From Dehalogenimonas sp. W (GTDB lineage Bacteria; Chloroflexota; Dehalococcoidia; Dehalococcoidales; Dehalococcoidaceae): a DNA stretch of 64,000 nt. The DNA is taken from positions 1,240,001-1,304,000 of the forward strand of contig NZ_CP146612.1 of the NCBI RefSeq assembly GCF_037094495.1, written 5' to 3'. Each line of letters starts with the position of its first letter. Position 1 is the stretch's first letter. The position numbers were made by a program, and so were the translations under genes. Positions 37,727-46,823 of this stretch are shown one piece after another. The notes beneath the pieces are model-generated. The model had not been told where the DNA came from. It saw only the letters and a program-made list of their open reading frames with translations, and did not search any database.

Positions 37727-39004
37727 ATGAATCTGGTTCTGGCCAGGGCATGCACTAATACTTGCCCTTATTGTTTTGAATCCGGCGAACGTGAAAAAGG
37801 TAAAGCCGGCCTGGTATCCATGGAAAACGTCATGAAGCTGGCTGTCTGGGCGCGGCAATCTCAGTTGCCGTACCTTTCGCTGCTGGGCGGTGAACCGTTT
37901 TTGCACCCGGAACTTCCCGCCATTGTAACGTTGTTTCGTAAAACCAGTCCGGGCACCGGACTGCGTATTCTGACCGGGGGCATATTCAAAAACCGGCTGC
38001 TGGAAGCCATTAACCCGGAGGATGCCGGCATTATTTTTAACGTTAATGAACCCCGGGACTACCGCAACCCCAAACATTTTGACAAGGTCATCAATAATAT
38101 AGAAACTGCTATCCGGCGGGGTTTTCGGGTGATTCTGGGTTTTAATGTCTGGCGGCCGGACTTTGACCCCATGTTTATGCCGGAACTGGCTCACCGGTTG
38201 GGGCGTACTAATTTTCGCTGGACGATTGCCAACCCCCAGCGTAATTTTCCGTCTTCGGTTGTCAGCCCGGAGCAATTCGGTGAAACCGCCGACCGGTGTT
38301 TTGAAATGCTGCAGGAAGCCGCCCGCCTCAAAATAGAAGGTCTGCTGGATTGTCCGCTGCCGATGTGTTTTTTCACTGATGCCCAGTTAGGCTGGATAGG
38401 CCAGTACCACAACAGCATCGCCTCCCGGATGGGGGCCTGCGAGCCGGTGATGGATGTCACTCCGGAATTGGAAGCAGTCCGGTGCTTTGCGTTATCGGAT
38501 ACCCAGCGGGTCAAGGTGACCGATTTCGGCAGCGAACAGGAAATGAGCGATTGGTTCCGGTTGAATACGGACTATCAATTGCTGAACAGCGGGATATTCC
38601 CGCACTGCGTGGATTGTCCTCATTTCCAAAGCGGACGCTGTTTCGGCGGTTGCCTCGCCTGGCATCAGGATAAGATTACTGAAGGTGCCGAACCGCCCGG
38701 AACGGCACTCGCGGTAGCCATGCAGACCCTTTTAGATGCCGGTCAGCCGGAAGCAGCGCTGGAGAAATATGAATCTACCGGTTTTTGGGCCAGGACTGTG
38801 GTGCCGATGATCGTTGCGGCGATGGCCGCTACCGAACTGAAACGCTGGGATTTGGTGGTGCGTTATGCTACCGAAGCCCACGATCAAACCACTGAACCCG
38901 ATATTAAGGCCGTGGCGTCACAGTTGCTGGCCGGGGTGCCGACCGGCCGGTTTGAGGCGGCCGATGACGACGATGATGTGCCGCCGTTTGTAGTCTGTTC
39001 CTGA
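37727..39004 (+). CDS. Radical SAM protein with SPASM-like cysteines and helical C-terminus
   Basis: 425 residues. Radical SAM motif ARACTNTCPYCFE (CxxxCxxC) starts at about residue 9, followed by LSLLGGEPFLHPEL. A second cysteine group, HCVDCPHFQSGRCFGGC, at about residues 290-310 resembles the auxiliary cluster of SPASM/twitch proteins that modify peptides. Residues 325-405 form alpha-helical repeats reminiscent of TPR. The end is an acidic run followed by VPPFVVCS, with a Cys next to last. No precursor peptide gene is recognised nearby. Substrate unknown. Confidence 0.8.
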   Translation: MNLVLARACTNTCPYCFESGEREKGKAGLVSMENVMKLAVWARQSQLPYLSLLGGEPFLHPELPAIVTLFRKTSPGTGLRILTGGIFKNRLLEAINPEDAGIIFNVNEPRDYRNPKHFDKVINNIETAIRRGFRVILGFNVWRPDFDPMFMPELAHRLGRTNFRWTIANPQRNFPSSVVSPEQFGETADRCFEMLQEAARLKIEGLLDCPLPMCFFTDAQLGWIGQYHNSIASRMGACEPVMDVTPELEAVRCFALSDTQRVKVTDFGSEQEMSDWFRLNTDYQLLNSGIFPHCVDCPHFQSGRCFGGCLAWHQDKITEGAEPPGTALAVAMQTLLDAGQPEAALEKYESTGFWARTVVPMIVAAMAATELKRWDLVVRYATEAHDQTTEPDIKAVASQLLAGVPTGRFEAADDDDDVPPFVVCS

Positions 39005-39079
39005 TTATCTGAATAACCACGCTATTCTTCGCCGGCCGACATTCGGTCCCGGTTGATTGAACGGGAGTTAATTATATCT

Positions 39080-41023
39080 ATGTCCATGGGGCACGGTTTT
39101 CCTTATTTTTACGCCAACATTGAGGGTAAGCCACCACGGGTAACCGGCGGGCTGATCCGGCGCATTCTGGCGTACGCCAGGCCATACCGCTGGTTGATTA
39201 TTGCCATGATTGTGGTCACCATGACCACCACCGGTCTGGCGCTGGCGACGCCGCTTATTCTGCGGGATTTAATTGATAACACCATTCCTGCCGGGGACCT
39301 GACCCGCCTGGGCTGGCTGATTGCCGCTCTGATTACGGTGCCGATGGCAACTAGTGTCTTGAACGTGATTCAGCGCCGCCTGAATGCCAAAGTCGGTGAG
39401 GGCGTGGTTTATGACCTTAGGGTGGCGCTGTTTGGCCACCTCCAGCGAATGGCCCTGAGCTTCTTTACCAATACCAAAGTCGGCGAACTCATGAGCCGGC
39501 TCAATAACGACGTTGTCGGCGCGCAGACTGCTATCAGTAACACCTTTGTCAGTATTTTTTCCAGTCTGGTGCAGGCAGTGGTGCTTTTCTCAGTGATGAT
39601 GTTATTGGAATGGCGGCTGACTCTGATCAGTCTGCTGGTATTACCGTTATTCTTGGTGGCCGGGCGTAAATTAGGCCGGCGCTTACAAATGATAGCCCGT
39701 GACCAGATGGATCTGAATGCCCGCATGAATGCCGTCATGCACGAACTCCTTAACATCTCCGGCGCCTTACTGGTCAAGCTGTTCGGCCGTACTGCCGTGG
39801 AAGACGAGCGCTTTCGGGAACGGGCTGCCGGCGTAAGGGATGCGGGGGTGCAGCGCGCGGTTACCGGCATGATTTTCTTCGTCAGTATCGGTCTGCTCAG
39901 CGCCCTGGGTGTTGCCCTTATCTACGGTGTCGGTAGTTATCTGGTTATTCAAGGTTCATTGTCCGTCGGTACCATCGTTGCGCTGGCCGCCTACCTGGGC
40001 AGTCTGTATACGGCCCTTCAGACACTGACCAACGCACCAGTGGACTTCGCCACCTCCATGGTCAGCTTTGAGCGGGTGTTTGAAGTGCTGGACCTGCCGC
40101 ATGAAATCTACGAAAAACTCGATGCCCGGGTCCTTAGTGAAGTTCGCGGTGTGCTGGCCTTTGAAGATGTCAGTTTTAAGTATGAAGTCAATGAACAGGC
40201 GCTGCTCAAAGATGTCCGCCGGGTCGGCGACATGCAGGAAGTGGAAGCCGTATTATCAAATGGCGCCGTTAAAAAGCCTGGAGCGCCCGTTGATGCCGTC
40301 AATGATGAAGCCTTAAGCCAGGCGCGGGAATGGGTCTTAAATCACGTTTCCTTCAAGGCTGAACCCGGTCACCTGGTCGCCCTCGTGGGACCCAGCGGCG
40401 CCGGTAAAACCACCATGACCTATCTTATTCCACGTCTTTATGACCCCACTTCCGGCCGTATTACCATAGACGGCATTGATTTGAAGGGGGTCACCCTGTC
40501 TTCGCTAACCGAACAGATCGGTATGGTCACCCAGGAAACTCATCTTTTCCATGATACCATTCAGGTAAATCTGCTCTATGCCCGTCCGGATGCCACTCAG
40601 GCGCAGGTTGAGGCCGCCGCTCGGGCCGCCAACATCCATGATTTCATCATGGGGCTGCCGGCGCGGTACGACACCGTGGTCGGGGAGCGTGGTTACCGCT
40701 TGTCCGGCGGCGAAAAACAGCGGCTGGCGCTGGCCCGGGTCATTCTTAAAGACCCGCGTATTCTGGTATTGGATGAGGCCACCAGTTCCCTTGATTCAGA
40801 GTCTGAAGCCTTGATCCAGGATGCTCTGAAGCGGGTAATGGCCGGGCGCACCAGCATCGTCATTGCTCACCGGCTCTCCACTGTTCTGGCGGCAGACCAG
40901 ATATTAGTGCTGGACCGGGGAAAGATCGTTGAATCCGGCACTCATGCCGTTCTGATGGCCAACGGCGGCCTGTATGCCCGGTTATATGAAACTCAATTTC
41001 GTCGGAAAGCCGGCGAGTTATAA
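39080..41023 (+). CDS. ABC exporter, fused permease and ATPase (MsbA/MdlB-like)
   Basis: About 647 residues. A six-helix type I exporter domain occupies about residues 25-330. The ATPase has Walker A GPSGAGKTT, signature LSGGEKQRLALARV, Walker B ILVLDEATSSLD and switch IVIAHRLS. Between the first strand of the ATPase (FEDVSFKYEV) and the next (VLNHVSFKAEPG) lies an insertion of about 55 residues. A half-transporter that would dimerise; the substrate is unknown. ATG 39080 has GGGAG 12 bp upstream; TTG 39053 is an alternative. Confidence 0.88.
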   Translation: MSMGHGFPYFYANIEGKPPRVTGGLIRRILAYARPYRWLIIAMIVVTMTTTGLALATPLILRDLIDNTIPAGDLTRLGWLIAALITVPMATSVLNVIQRRLNAKVGEGVVYDLRVALFGHLQRMALSFFTNTKVGELMSRLNNDVVGAQTAISNTFVSIFSSLVQAVVLFSVMMLLEWRLTLISLLVLPLFLVAGRKLGRRLQMIARDQMDLNARMNAVMHELLNISGALLVKLFGRTAVEDERFRERAAGVRDAGVQRAVTGMIFFVSIGLLSALGVALIYGVGSYLVIQGSLSVGTIVALAAYLGSLYTALQTLTNAPVDFATSMVSFERVFEVLDLPHEIYEKLDARVLSEVRGVLAFEDVSFKYEVNEQALLKDVRRVGDMQEVEAVLSNGAVKKPGAPVDAVNDEALSQAREWVLNHVSFKAEPGHLVALVGPSGAGKTTMTYLIPRLYDPTSGRITIDGIDLKGVTLSSLTEQIGMVTQETHLFHDTIQVNLLYARPDATQAQVEAAARAANIHDFIMGLPARYDTVVGERGYRLSGGEKQRLALARVILKDPRILVLDEATSSLDSESEALIQDALKRVMAGRTSIVIAHRLSTVLAADQILVLDRGKIVESGTHAVLMANGGLYARLYETQFRRKAGEL

Positions 41024-41045
41024 CCTGTAAGAACGTTTTTTGCCG

Positions 41046-41501
41046 ATGCCTGATGTTGTTATCCGCCGCGCCGCCAAAGAAGATGCCCCGATCGTTTTGT
41101 CTTTGATTCGGGCGCTGGCTGAATATGAAAAACTGGTACCCCCGGATCAAGCCGCCCGGGAACGTTTCACCGCTGAGATGAACGCGGAACGGCCGCGGTT
41201 TGAAGTTTACCTTGCCGAATACCAGGAGATGGCCGTGGGTTACGCCATTGTGTTTGAGACCTACGGTAGTTTTCAGGCCCGGCCAAAGCTGTATATTGAA
41301 GATTTGTTTGTCTTGACTGAATACCGGCGGCTCGGTATAGGGAAAGCCCTTTTTCAGGCGCTCATAGTGGCTGGCCGGGAGCGGGGCTGTGGTGCCGTGG
41401 AATGGGCCGCCCTGGATTGGAATATCAACGCCCACCGATTTTACCAGCAAATGGGTGGCCGACATCAGGAACAGTGGCAGCTATTTCGGCTGGAATTATA
41501 A
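41046..41501 (+). CDS. GNAT-family N-acetyltransferase (diamine acetyltransferase-like)
   Basis: About 151 residues. The acetyl-CoA site is LYIEDLFVLTEYRRLGIGKALFQAL, followed by WAALDWNINAHRFYQQMG. The YIEDLFV and WNxxAxxFYxxxGA-like pattern is that of spermidine/spermine-type (SAT) acetyltransferases. It lies 22 bp after the ABC exporter. ATG 41046 and TTG 41040 are both possible. Confidence 0.82.
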   Translation: MPDVVIRRAAKEDAPIVLSLIRALAEYEKLVPPDQAARERFTAEMNAERPRFEVYLAEYQEMAVGYAIVFETYGSFQARPKLYIEDLFVLTEYRRLGIGKALFQALIVAGRERGCGAVEWAALDWNINAHRFYQQMGGRHQEQWQLFRLEL

Positions 41502-41590
41502 GAATTTAATCCTCGTCAAAAAATATAGACAGCGGCGTATAGCTTATTGTAAACTTGGCACATTCAAATCTTTTTATTGGAGGAGCCCAG

Positions 41591-42364
41591 GTGAAAAAAA
41601 AATTAGCCTTTTTGTTCCTGACCATGGCTTTGATAGCCGCGGTTGCCCTGCCGGGTTGCAGTAATGACAATGATGACCCGGATCCCACCTCAGGCCTGAC
41701 TAAAATCAGAGTCGCTACCGACGCGACCTGGCCGCCTTTTGAGTACATTGACACCGCGACCAACAAAATTGTCGGTTTTGATATTGACCTGATGCTGGCG
41801 ATTGCTGAAAAGGCCGGCCTGGAAGTTGAGTTCGTTAATGTGGAATGGGATCCTTTGCTGGCCGGCGTATCTCAGGGCACCTATGACGCTGCCATTTCCT
41901 CAATTACTATCAAACCGGATCGCTTGGAAGCTATGAGTTTCTCTGACCCCTATTTCGTGGCCGGTCAGATCATCGTGGTTCGTGCCGGTAACACCGATAT
42001 TGCCGGTGAAAACAGTCTCGCGGGTAAAAAGGTCGGCGTTCAGTCCGGTACTACCGGTGATGATGAAGTCAGTGAGATCTCCGGCGTTGACAGGGTCGCT
42101 TACGACGAAATCGGTCTGGCCTTTGCCGCGCTACTCGGTAATCAAATTGACGCGGTAGTCTGCGACACCCCGGTTGCCGATGGATACGTGACCAAATACA
42201 ATACTGAGTTGAAGACGGTCGGTGAAGTCCTGACAACTGAGGAATACGGTATTGCGTTGCCAAAAAGTAACACCGCCCTCCTGGCCAAGATCAACGCTGG
42301 TTTAGCGGCGGTCATAGCCGAAGGCAAAATAGAAGAGCTGGTTCTGAAGTGGCTGGTCAGCTAA
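41591..42364 (+). CDS. Amino-acid ABC transporter substrate-binding lipoprotein
   Basis: About 257 residues. GTG 41591 follows GGAGGAG. Signal peptide with lipobox ALPGC, then the family-3 solute-binding core: RVATDATWPPFEYID, KIVGFDIDLMLAIAEKAG, WDPLLAGVSQGTYDAAISSITIKPDRLEAMSFSDPYFVAG and KKVGVQSGTTG. It binds a polar amino acid outside the membrane (GlnH/HisJ type). An intercistronic hairpin follows before the permease. Confidence 0.9.
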   Translation: MKKKLAFLFLTMALIAAVALPGCSNDNDDPDPTSGLTKIRVATDATWPPFEYIDTATNKIVGFDIDLMLAIAEKAGLEVEFVNVEWDPLLAGVSQGTYDAAISSITIKPDRLEAMSFSDPYFVAGQIIVVRAGNTDIAGENSLAGKKVGVQSGTTGDDEVSEISGVDRVAYDEIGLAFAALLGNQIDAVVCDTPVADGYVTKYNTELKTVGEVLTTEEYGIALPKSNTALLAKINAGLAAVIAEGKIEELVLKWLVS

Positions 42365-42373
42365 ATTGATTTT

Positions 42374-42403
42374 AAGAGGGGGGTGCGTTGTAACCCCCCT
42401 CTT
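42374..42403 (+). promoter_or_regulatory. Intercistronic hairpin between binding-protein and permease genes
   Basis: AAGAGGGGGGT pairs with ACCCCCCTCTT around an 8-nt loop, without a proper T run. It probably stabilises the binding-protein mRNA or gives partial termination, a common arrangement where the binding protein is needed in excess. Confidence 0.7.
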
Positions 42404-42414
42404 TGATTTCTGAT

Positions 42415-43242
42415 ATGACAGAGCAAAATAAAATCTCCGGGCCGGAAGAAGAGCTGAGTTTTGTAACCGGCGGTGAGGTCAATGTCCGCCATGACACCTG
42501 GTGGTGGCTGGTAGCGGCGGTAGTTGGTCTGGTGGTTTTGCTGGTTGTCGTCAAACCGGACCCGTTCAAGGATCTGGTAGTCTTTGCTCGTGACGGCATC
42601 GCTGTTACTATTCTGGTTACCGTTGTTTCTTATCTCTTGATGCTGGTGCTGGGGCTGTTCGGTGGCTTGGGACGACTGGCCAAGAATAAGTTAATCTATG
42701 GTATTTCCACCCTGTATGTGGAAATCATCCGCGGCATTCCTTTGCTCGTCCAATTGATCGGCTGGTATTTTGCTTCTCCAGTGGTCATTCAGCGAGTCGG
42801 TGAATGGCTGAATTTTGCCCCTTTGATGCAATACCGCGCGGATCCCATTGTCACCGCCATTATTGCCATTACTGTTTGCTACGGCGCCTACATGAGTGAG
42901 ATTGTCCGCGCCGGTATCCAAAGCATCCCCAAAGGCCAGATGGAAGCGGCCCGTTCGCTCGGCATGAACCATTTCCAGGCGATGCGCTTTGTGGTTCTGC
43001 CACAGGCGTTCCGGGTGATTTTACCACCGATGGGCAACGAATTTATCGCTTTGCTCAAAGATTCATCGCTGGTTTCCGTAGTTGCGGTGGCCGACCTCAC
43101 CCGCCGGGGTCGGGAGTTCATGTCAGCTCATTTCAATCCCATAGAAACCTGGACCATGGTGGCACTGCTTTATCTGGTGATGACGTTGCTGGCGGCGCGG
43201 CTGGTTTCTTATATTGAGAAAAAGACCAAGTACGAAAGATAG
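42415..43242 (+). CDS. Amino-acid ABC transporter permease
   Basis: About 275 residues. A cytoplasmic N-terminus and an early helix ([18 protein letters not shown]) are followed by the HisM/GlnP-type core, with [18 protein letters not shown] and the EAA loop [32 protein letters not shown]. The extra N-terminal helix makes it longer than minimal GlnP. Confidence 0.9.
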   Translation: MTEQNKISGPEEELSFVTGGEVNVRHDTWWWLVAAVVGLVVLLVVVKPDPFKDLVVFARDGIAVTILVTVVSYLLMLVLGLFGGLGRLAKNKLIYGISTLYVEIIRGIPLLVQLIGWYFASPVVIQRVGEWLNFAPLMQYRADPIVTAIIAITVCYGAYMSEIVRAGIQSIPKGQMEAARSLGMNHFQAMRFVVLPQAFRVILPPMGNEFIALLKDSSLVSVVAVADLTRRGREFMSAHFNPIETWTMVALLYLVMTLLAARLVSYIEKKTKYER

Positions 43243-43244
43243 CC

Positions 43245-43985
43245 ATGGCAGAACCAATTATCAAGATAGAAAATATTCATAAAAACTTCGGCCGGGTGCA
43301 AGCCCTGCGGGGCGTCAGCCTCAACGTTGAAGCCGGGGAAGTCGTGGTAATCATCGGTCCGTCCGGTTCGGGTAAATCAACCCTTCTCCGGTGCATTAAC
43401 CGTCTGGAAGAATACAATTCCGGCAAGATTACTGTTGACGGTATCCCGCTGGATACTACTCAGAACATCAACGCCGTTCGCCGTGAAGTCGGTATGGTGT
43501 TTCAATCGTTCAATCTATTTTCTCACCTGTCGGTGTTGGACAACCTGGTGCTGGCTCAACGGCAGGTACGCAAACGCAACAAGGCGGAAGCCGAGGATAC
43601 CGCCCGGCAACTGCTCAAAAAAGTTGGTATTCCGGAAAAAGAAAATGCCTACCCCGGCCAACTCAGCGGCGGGCAGCAACAGCGGGTCGCCATCGCCCGT
43701 GCCCTGGCGATGAATCCCAAGGTAATGCTTTTTGATGAGCCGACCTCAGCGCTGGATCCGGAAATGATCAAAGAAGTGCTGGACGTAATGACCAATCTGG
43801 CGTCTGAAGGCATGACCATGGTGGTGGTCTCGCACGAAATGGGTTTCGCCCGCGCCGCAGCCAACCGCATGATTTTCATGGATGAGGGCCTGATTGTAGA
43901 AACCGCCACCCCCCATGATTTCTTTACCAATCCTCAGCAGGAACGCTCCCGGGCTTTCCTGTCAAAAGTCCTGCATATACATTAG
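43245..43985 (+). CDS. Amino-acid ABC transporter ATP-binding protein
   Basis: 246 residues. Walker [10 protein letters not shown], signature [15 protein letters not shown], Walker [16 protein letters not shown] and switch [15 protein letters not shown], all as in GlnQ/HisP. It begins 2 bp after the permease stop. Together the three genes encode one polar amino-acid importer. Confidence 0.93.
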   Translation: MAEPIIKIENIHKNFGRVQALRGVSLNVEAGEVVVIIGPSGSGKSTLLRCINRLEEYNSGKITVDGIPLDTTQNINAVRREVGMVFQSFNLFSHLSVLDNLVLAQRQVRKRNKAEAEDTARQLLKKVGIPEKENAYPGQLSGGQQQRVAIARALAMNPKVMLFDEPTSALDPEMIKEVLDVMTNLASEGMTMVVVSHEMGFARAAANRMIFMDEGLIVETATPHDFFTNPQQERSRAFLSKVLHIH

Positions 43986-44028
43986 TTATAAGCCTTAAAA
44001 TGCGCTGATTAACCAGTCAGGGTCACTA

Positions 44029-44496
44029 TCAGCCTAAGATTTCCGCCTCATACAGCAGATAGTGGCTCCGTTGCATACCCAGCGCCTGATAAGTCCGCTG
44101 CGCCGGTTTGTTATGCTGGTCCACATAAAGCCGGATTTCCGGCACGCCGCCGTCCGCCTGGGCGGCTGTTTTAATATATTGATACAGACTGCGGTACAGT
44201 CCGCGCCGCCGGTATTCCGGAGCAACGTAGACACTCTGAATCCACCAGATAACACCGTTGCGCCAGTCGCTCCACTCATAGGTGATCATAGTCTGGGCGG
44301 CGGGCCGGCCGTCAATTTCCGCAATAATATAAAACCCGAAGTTGGGATGCCCCATGAAATAGGTGACGCCGTCGGTCACTGTGTCCCGGTTCAAGTGTCG
44401 ATTTTCGGTTTCCAGCGCCAGTGCCAGATTATAACCGGCGATAATCGGAATATCATCGGCCCCGGCGCGGCGGATAAAGGGCTGATTTTTGTTCAT
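44029..44496 (-). CDS. GNAT-family N-acetyltransferase
   Basis: 155 residues. The acetyl-CoA loop is SVYVAPEYRRRGLYRSLYQYI, followed by YVDQHNKPAQRTYQALGM. It is convergent with the amino-acid transporter ATPase, with no clear terminator between. Substrate unknown; unrelated by sequence to the GNAT genes at 41 and 60 kb beyond the shared fold. Confidence 0.85.
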   Translation of the reverse strand: MNKNQPFIRRAGADDIPIIAGYNLALALETENRHLNRDTVTDGVTYFMGHPNFGFYIIAEIDGRPAAQTMITYEWSDWRNGVIWWIQSVYVAPEYRRRGLYRSLYQYIKTAAQADGGVPEIRLYVDQHNKPAQRTYQALGMQRSHYLLYEAEILG

Positions 44497-44562
44497 CTGC
44501 TTTCCTCGCGAGCGTATAGTCCCAACCGATTGTAACCCATATTATTTCATCGTGCCAGCCTA

Positions 44563-44591
44563 TTGACAAAGGCTATTAGATAATATATGCT
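44563..44591 (+). promoter_or_regulatory. Promoter of the zinc-ribbon gene
   Basis: TTGACA (44563-44568) and TATGCT (44586-44591) are 17 bp apart. The 5' leader is about 95 nt and ends in a strong GGAGGT site before ATG 44692. Confidence 0.6.
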
Positions 44592-44691
44592 GATTCCCAG
44601 TTGTTCAGTTCGCGTCATTAGTACCGCGCCCAAAGCCCAAGTATGGATGACCGCAACTCTCACAACGAGTATTAAGAGAGGAGGTCATCAA

Positions 44692-45000
44692 ATGGCGTTC
44701 GAGGACAAACAAATCCAGTGTTCCGATTGCGGAACTACCTTCACTTTCAGCGCTGCGGACCAGGAATTCTTCCAGTCCAAGGGTTACACTAATGAACCCA
44801 AGCGGTGTGCTGCTTGCCGTTCGGCCCGTAAGGCTGAGCGTGGTGGTGGTGGCGGTGGTTTCGGCGGCGGCAGGCCGACCCAGATGTTCCCCGCCGTATG
44901 CGCTGCATGCGGTCAGGACACTCAGGTTCCCTTCCAGCCCCGCGGCGACAAGCCGGTTTATTGCAGCGACTGTTTCCGCAAAGTCGGCTCCAGTCGGTAA
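44692..45000 (+). CDS. Double zinc-ribbon protein
   Basis: 102 residues. Four CxxC pairs form two ribbons: IQCSDCGTTF with RCAACRSARK, and VCAACGQDTQVPF with YCSDCFRKVG (the CxxC-x17-CxxC type). They are joined by a glycine-rich linker with a GGGGGGFGGG run. The strong ribosome site and long leader imply high expression. Such proteins are widespread in Chloroflexota and candidate phyla; nucleic-acid binding is likely, the exact role unknown. Confidence 0.85.
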   Translation: MAFEDKQIQCSDCGTTFTFSAADQEFFQSKGYTNEPKRCAACRSARKAERGGGGGGFGGGRPTQMFPAVCAACGQDTQVPFQPRGDKPVYCSDCFRKVGSSR

Positions 45001-45019
45001 TCTACCAACATGAAACTAA

Positions 45020-45048
45020 GAAAGGGCGGCCCTCAGGGCCGCCCTTTC
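45020..45048. terminator. Terminator after the zinc-ribbon gene
   Basis: AAAGGGCGGCCCT/AGGGCCGCCCTTT hairpin between convergent genes; T residues lie in the distal arm. Confidence 0.8.
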
Positions 45049-45082
45049 CGTTTGTCAATACAAATTCAATCAGAGCTGACTG

Positions 45083-45385
45083 TTACTTTTTGGCCGGCGG
45101 CGCCAGCCGGTCCTGCAAAACACCTGATGATTCCATAAGCGCGGCCCGGATCTGTTTGGCCAGGTCCAGGGCTTCGTCGGCCACGGCGCTGACTTTGGCA
45201 ATGTGCTCCGCGGCGACTCTGGCCGCTTCACCGGCGGCCTTTTCTCCGGCTTGCTGGGCAGCCAGGGCGGCCTCACGGGCGGTTTTAGCGGCTGCATCGG
45301 CTAACCGGATGCTGTCGTCAATCTCATCAAGGATTTGCGGCAGCGGTTTGGACATAATCCTGCTGGTAATGGGTTGGTCAGCCAT
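45083..45385 (-). CDS. Small alpha-helical protein of unknown function
   Basis: 100 residues. Residues 18-90 are one Ala-rich, heptad-like helical region (DDSIRLADAAAKTAREAALAAQQAGEKAAGEAARVAAEH), suggesting a coiled coil. No signal peptide or catalytic motif. GGAGG precedes the ATG at good spacing, supporting a real gene. I do not recognise a family. Confidence 0.7.
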   Translation of the reverse strand: MADQPITSRIMSKPLPQILDEIDDSIRLADAAAKTAREAALAAQQAGEKAAGEAARVAAEHIAKVSAVADEALDLAKQIRAALMESSGVLQDRLAPPAKK

Positions 45386-45500
45386 AAATATTCCTCCACA
45401 ACGCTTTTTTCAACTTACTTGCCATATATATTATAGTCCTCTTTGCAGGAGATAGTAACCCTTTGCTTTCGTATCCAACTGGACATAAAAAATAATACTA

Positions 45501-46703
45501 TCAGTCCAACCTGATCGGGACAATCCGGTTACCCAGGTCTTCAGTGCTGTGGTGAGTAATTCTGACATAGTTATCGGTATAGCCCGTCCAGGTGCCGCCG
45601 CCACATTCCTCAAAAAGCACTTCAAAAACCTGTCCGGTCAGACTTTGCCGGAAGGCCGTTTCACAGGACGAGGCCGTCTCCAGAAGTCGTTGTACCCGGT
45701 GTTGGGTGATTCGGGGCTCAACCTGGTGCGGCATCCCGACGGCGGCGGTCCCGGGCCGGGGTGAAAAGGGGAATATATGCAGTCGGGCAAAGCCGATGTC
45801 CTGAATGAATGCCAGACTTTCGTTAAACTCGCCGTCAGTTTCACCGGGAAAACCGGCAATGATGTCGGTGGTAATGGCGGCGGCCGGAGCGACAGTCCGG
45901 ATTAAAGTCACCGCCTGCCGGTAAGCCCCGGTATCATACCGCCGGCGCATGCGCCGCAATACCGTGTCGGAACCGCTCTGTAAAGACAGGTGAAAATGGC
46001 GGCACAGTCTGGGGTTGCGCCATAATTCAATCAGCGCCGGGGTGATTTCCCGCGGTTGCACGGAAGAAACTCTGATGCGCTCTATAGTGGTCTGTTCAAT
46101 TATCCGGCGGAGCAAGCCGGTTAGGTCAAATTCACCGTCCCGGTATTCACCGATTTCGGTACCGGTCACTACGATTTCGCGGTAACCTTCGGTCTGCCGC
46201 GTCTTGATTTCTTCAATCACTGCTTCCGCGGGCACACTACTTTTGACCGGTCTGACCGTTGGGACGATGCAATAGGCGCAGTGATGGTCGCAACCTGCCT
46301 GAATTTTTATCAACGATCGGGTACGGGGCAGTTCTGGAACGTAAAGTGCCTTGTCCGGCTGAAATCCCAGCCGTCTGATTTCCGCCGCGATATCCGCCTT
46401 GCCGGTCATACTGACTACCGCCGCCACCCCGGGCAGGGCGGTGATGGCCTGAACCTGGCGCTCGGCATAACAGCCGGTAACCACCACGGCAATGTCGCGG
46501 CCGGTCTTCCGGGCTGACCGAACCGCCTGGCGCGCCTTGCGGTCGGCCACATGAGTGACGGTGCAGGTATTCAGAATCAGGACATCAGCCCCGGTCAAAC
46601 GGTCCACCACACGGTAACCCGCTGCCGCTAATTGGCGCCGCATGGCTTCGGTTTCCGCCTGGTTAAGTTTACAGCCGAAAGTATCAATATGAACGCGGGT
46701 CAT
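45501..46703 (-). CDS. mtaB: tRNA t6A37 methylthiotransferase (MtaB-like)
   Basis: About 400 residues. N-terminal MTTase domain with FGCKLNQAE and LNTCTVTHVADRKARQAVR; radical SAM motif GCDHHCAYCIVPTVR; SGSDTVLRRMRRRYDTGAY; C-terminal TRAM-like part. It converts t6A to ms2t6A at position 37 of ANN-decoding tRNAs using two 4Fe-4S clusters. The start is ATG 46703; it lacks a Shine-Dalgarno site, and TATAAT ends 7 nt upstream. Confidence 0.9.
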   Translation of the reverse strand: MTRVHIDTFGCKLNQAETEAMRRQLAAAGYRVVDRLTGADVLILNTCTVTHVADRKARQAVRSARKTGRDIAVVVTGCYAERQVQAITALPGVAAVVSMTGKADIAAEIRRLGFQPDKALYVPELPRTRSLIKIQAGCDHHCAYCIVPTVRPVKSSVPAEAVIEEIKTRQTEGYREIVVTGTEIGEYRDGEFDLTGLLRRIIEQTTIERIRVSSVQPREITPALIELWRNPRLCRHFHLSLQSGSDTVLRRMRRRYDTGAYRQAVTLIRTVAPAAAITTDIIAGFPGETDGEFNESLAFIQDIGFARLHIFPFSPRPGTAAVGMPHQVEPRITQHRVQRLLETASSCETAFRQSLTGQVFEVLFEECGGGTWTGYTDNYVRITHHSTEDLGNRIVPIRLD

Positions 46704-46719
46704 ACGGCACATTATACCA
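46701..46719 (-). promoter_or_regulatory. mtaB extended -10 promoter, likely leaderless
   Basis: On the minus strand TGGTATAAT (TATAAT at plus 46711-46716) precedes ATG 46703 by 7 nt, the same distance as at purF. The -35 is weak, consistent with an extended -10. Confidence 0.55.
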
Positions 46720-46750
46720 GAAACCAGGCAACAAAATTGTTATTTAGTCT

Positions 46751-46804
46751 TTGACCGGGTCCCGGAGCTTCGGTATAATGGCAATATAATCACATTATAT
46801 TGCC
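46751..46804 (+). promoter_or_regulatory. nrpR promoter with a perfect palindromic operator
   Basis: TTGACC (46751-46756), 17 bp, TATAAT (46774-46779). Directly after the -10 begins a perfect inverted repeat: arm GGCAATATAAT (46780-46790), 3-nt spacer CAC, complementary arm (46794-46804). It covers the predicted transcription start, an ideal position for repression by the gene product. Confidence 0.85.
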
Positions 46805-46823
46805 GTATATGGAGGATCAAACC

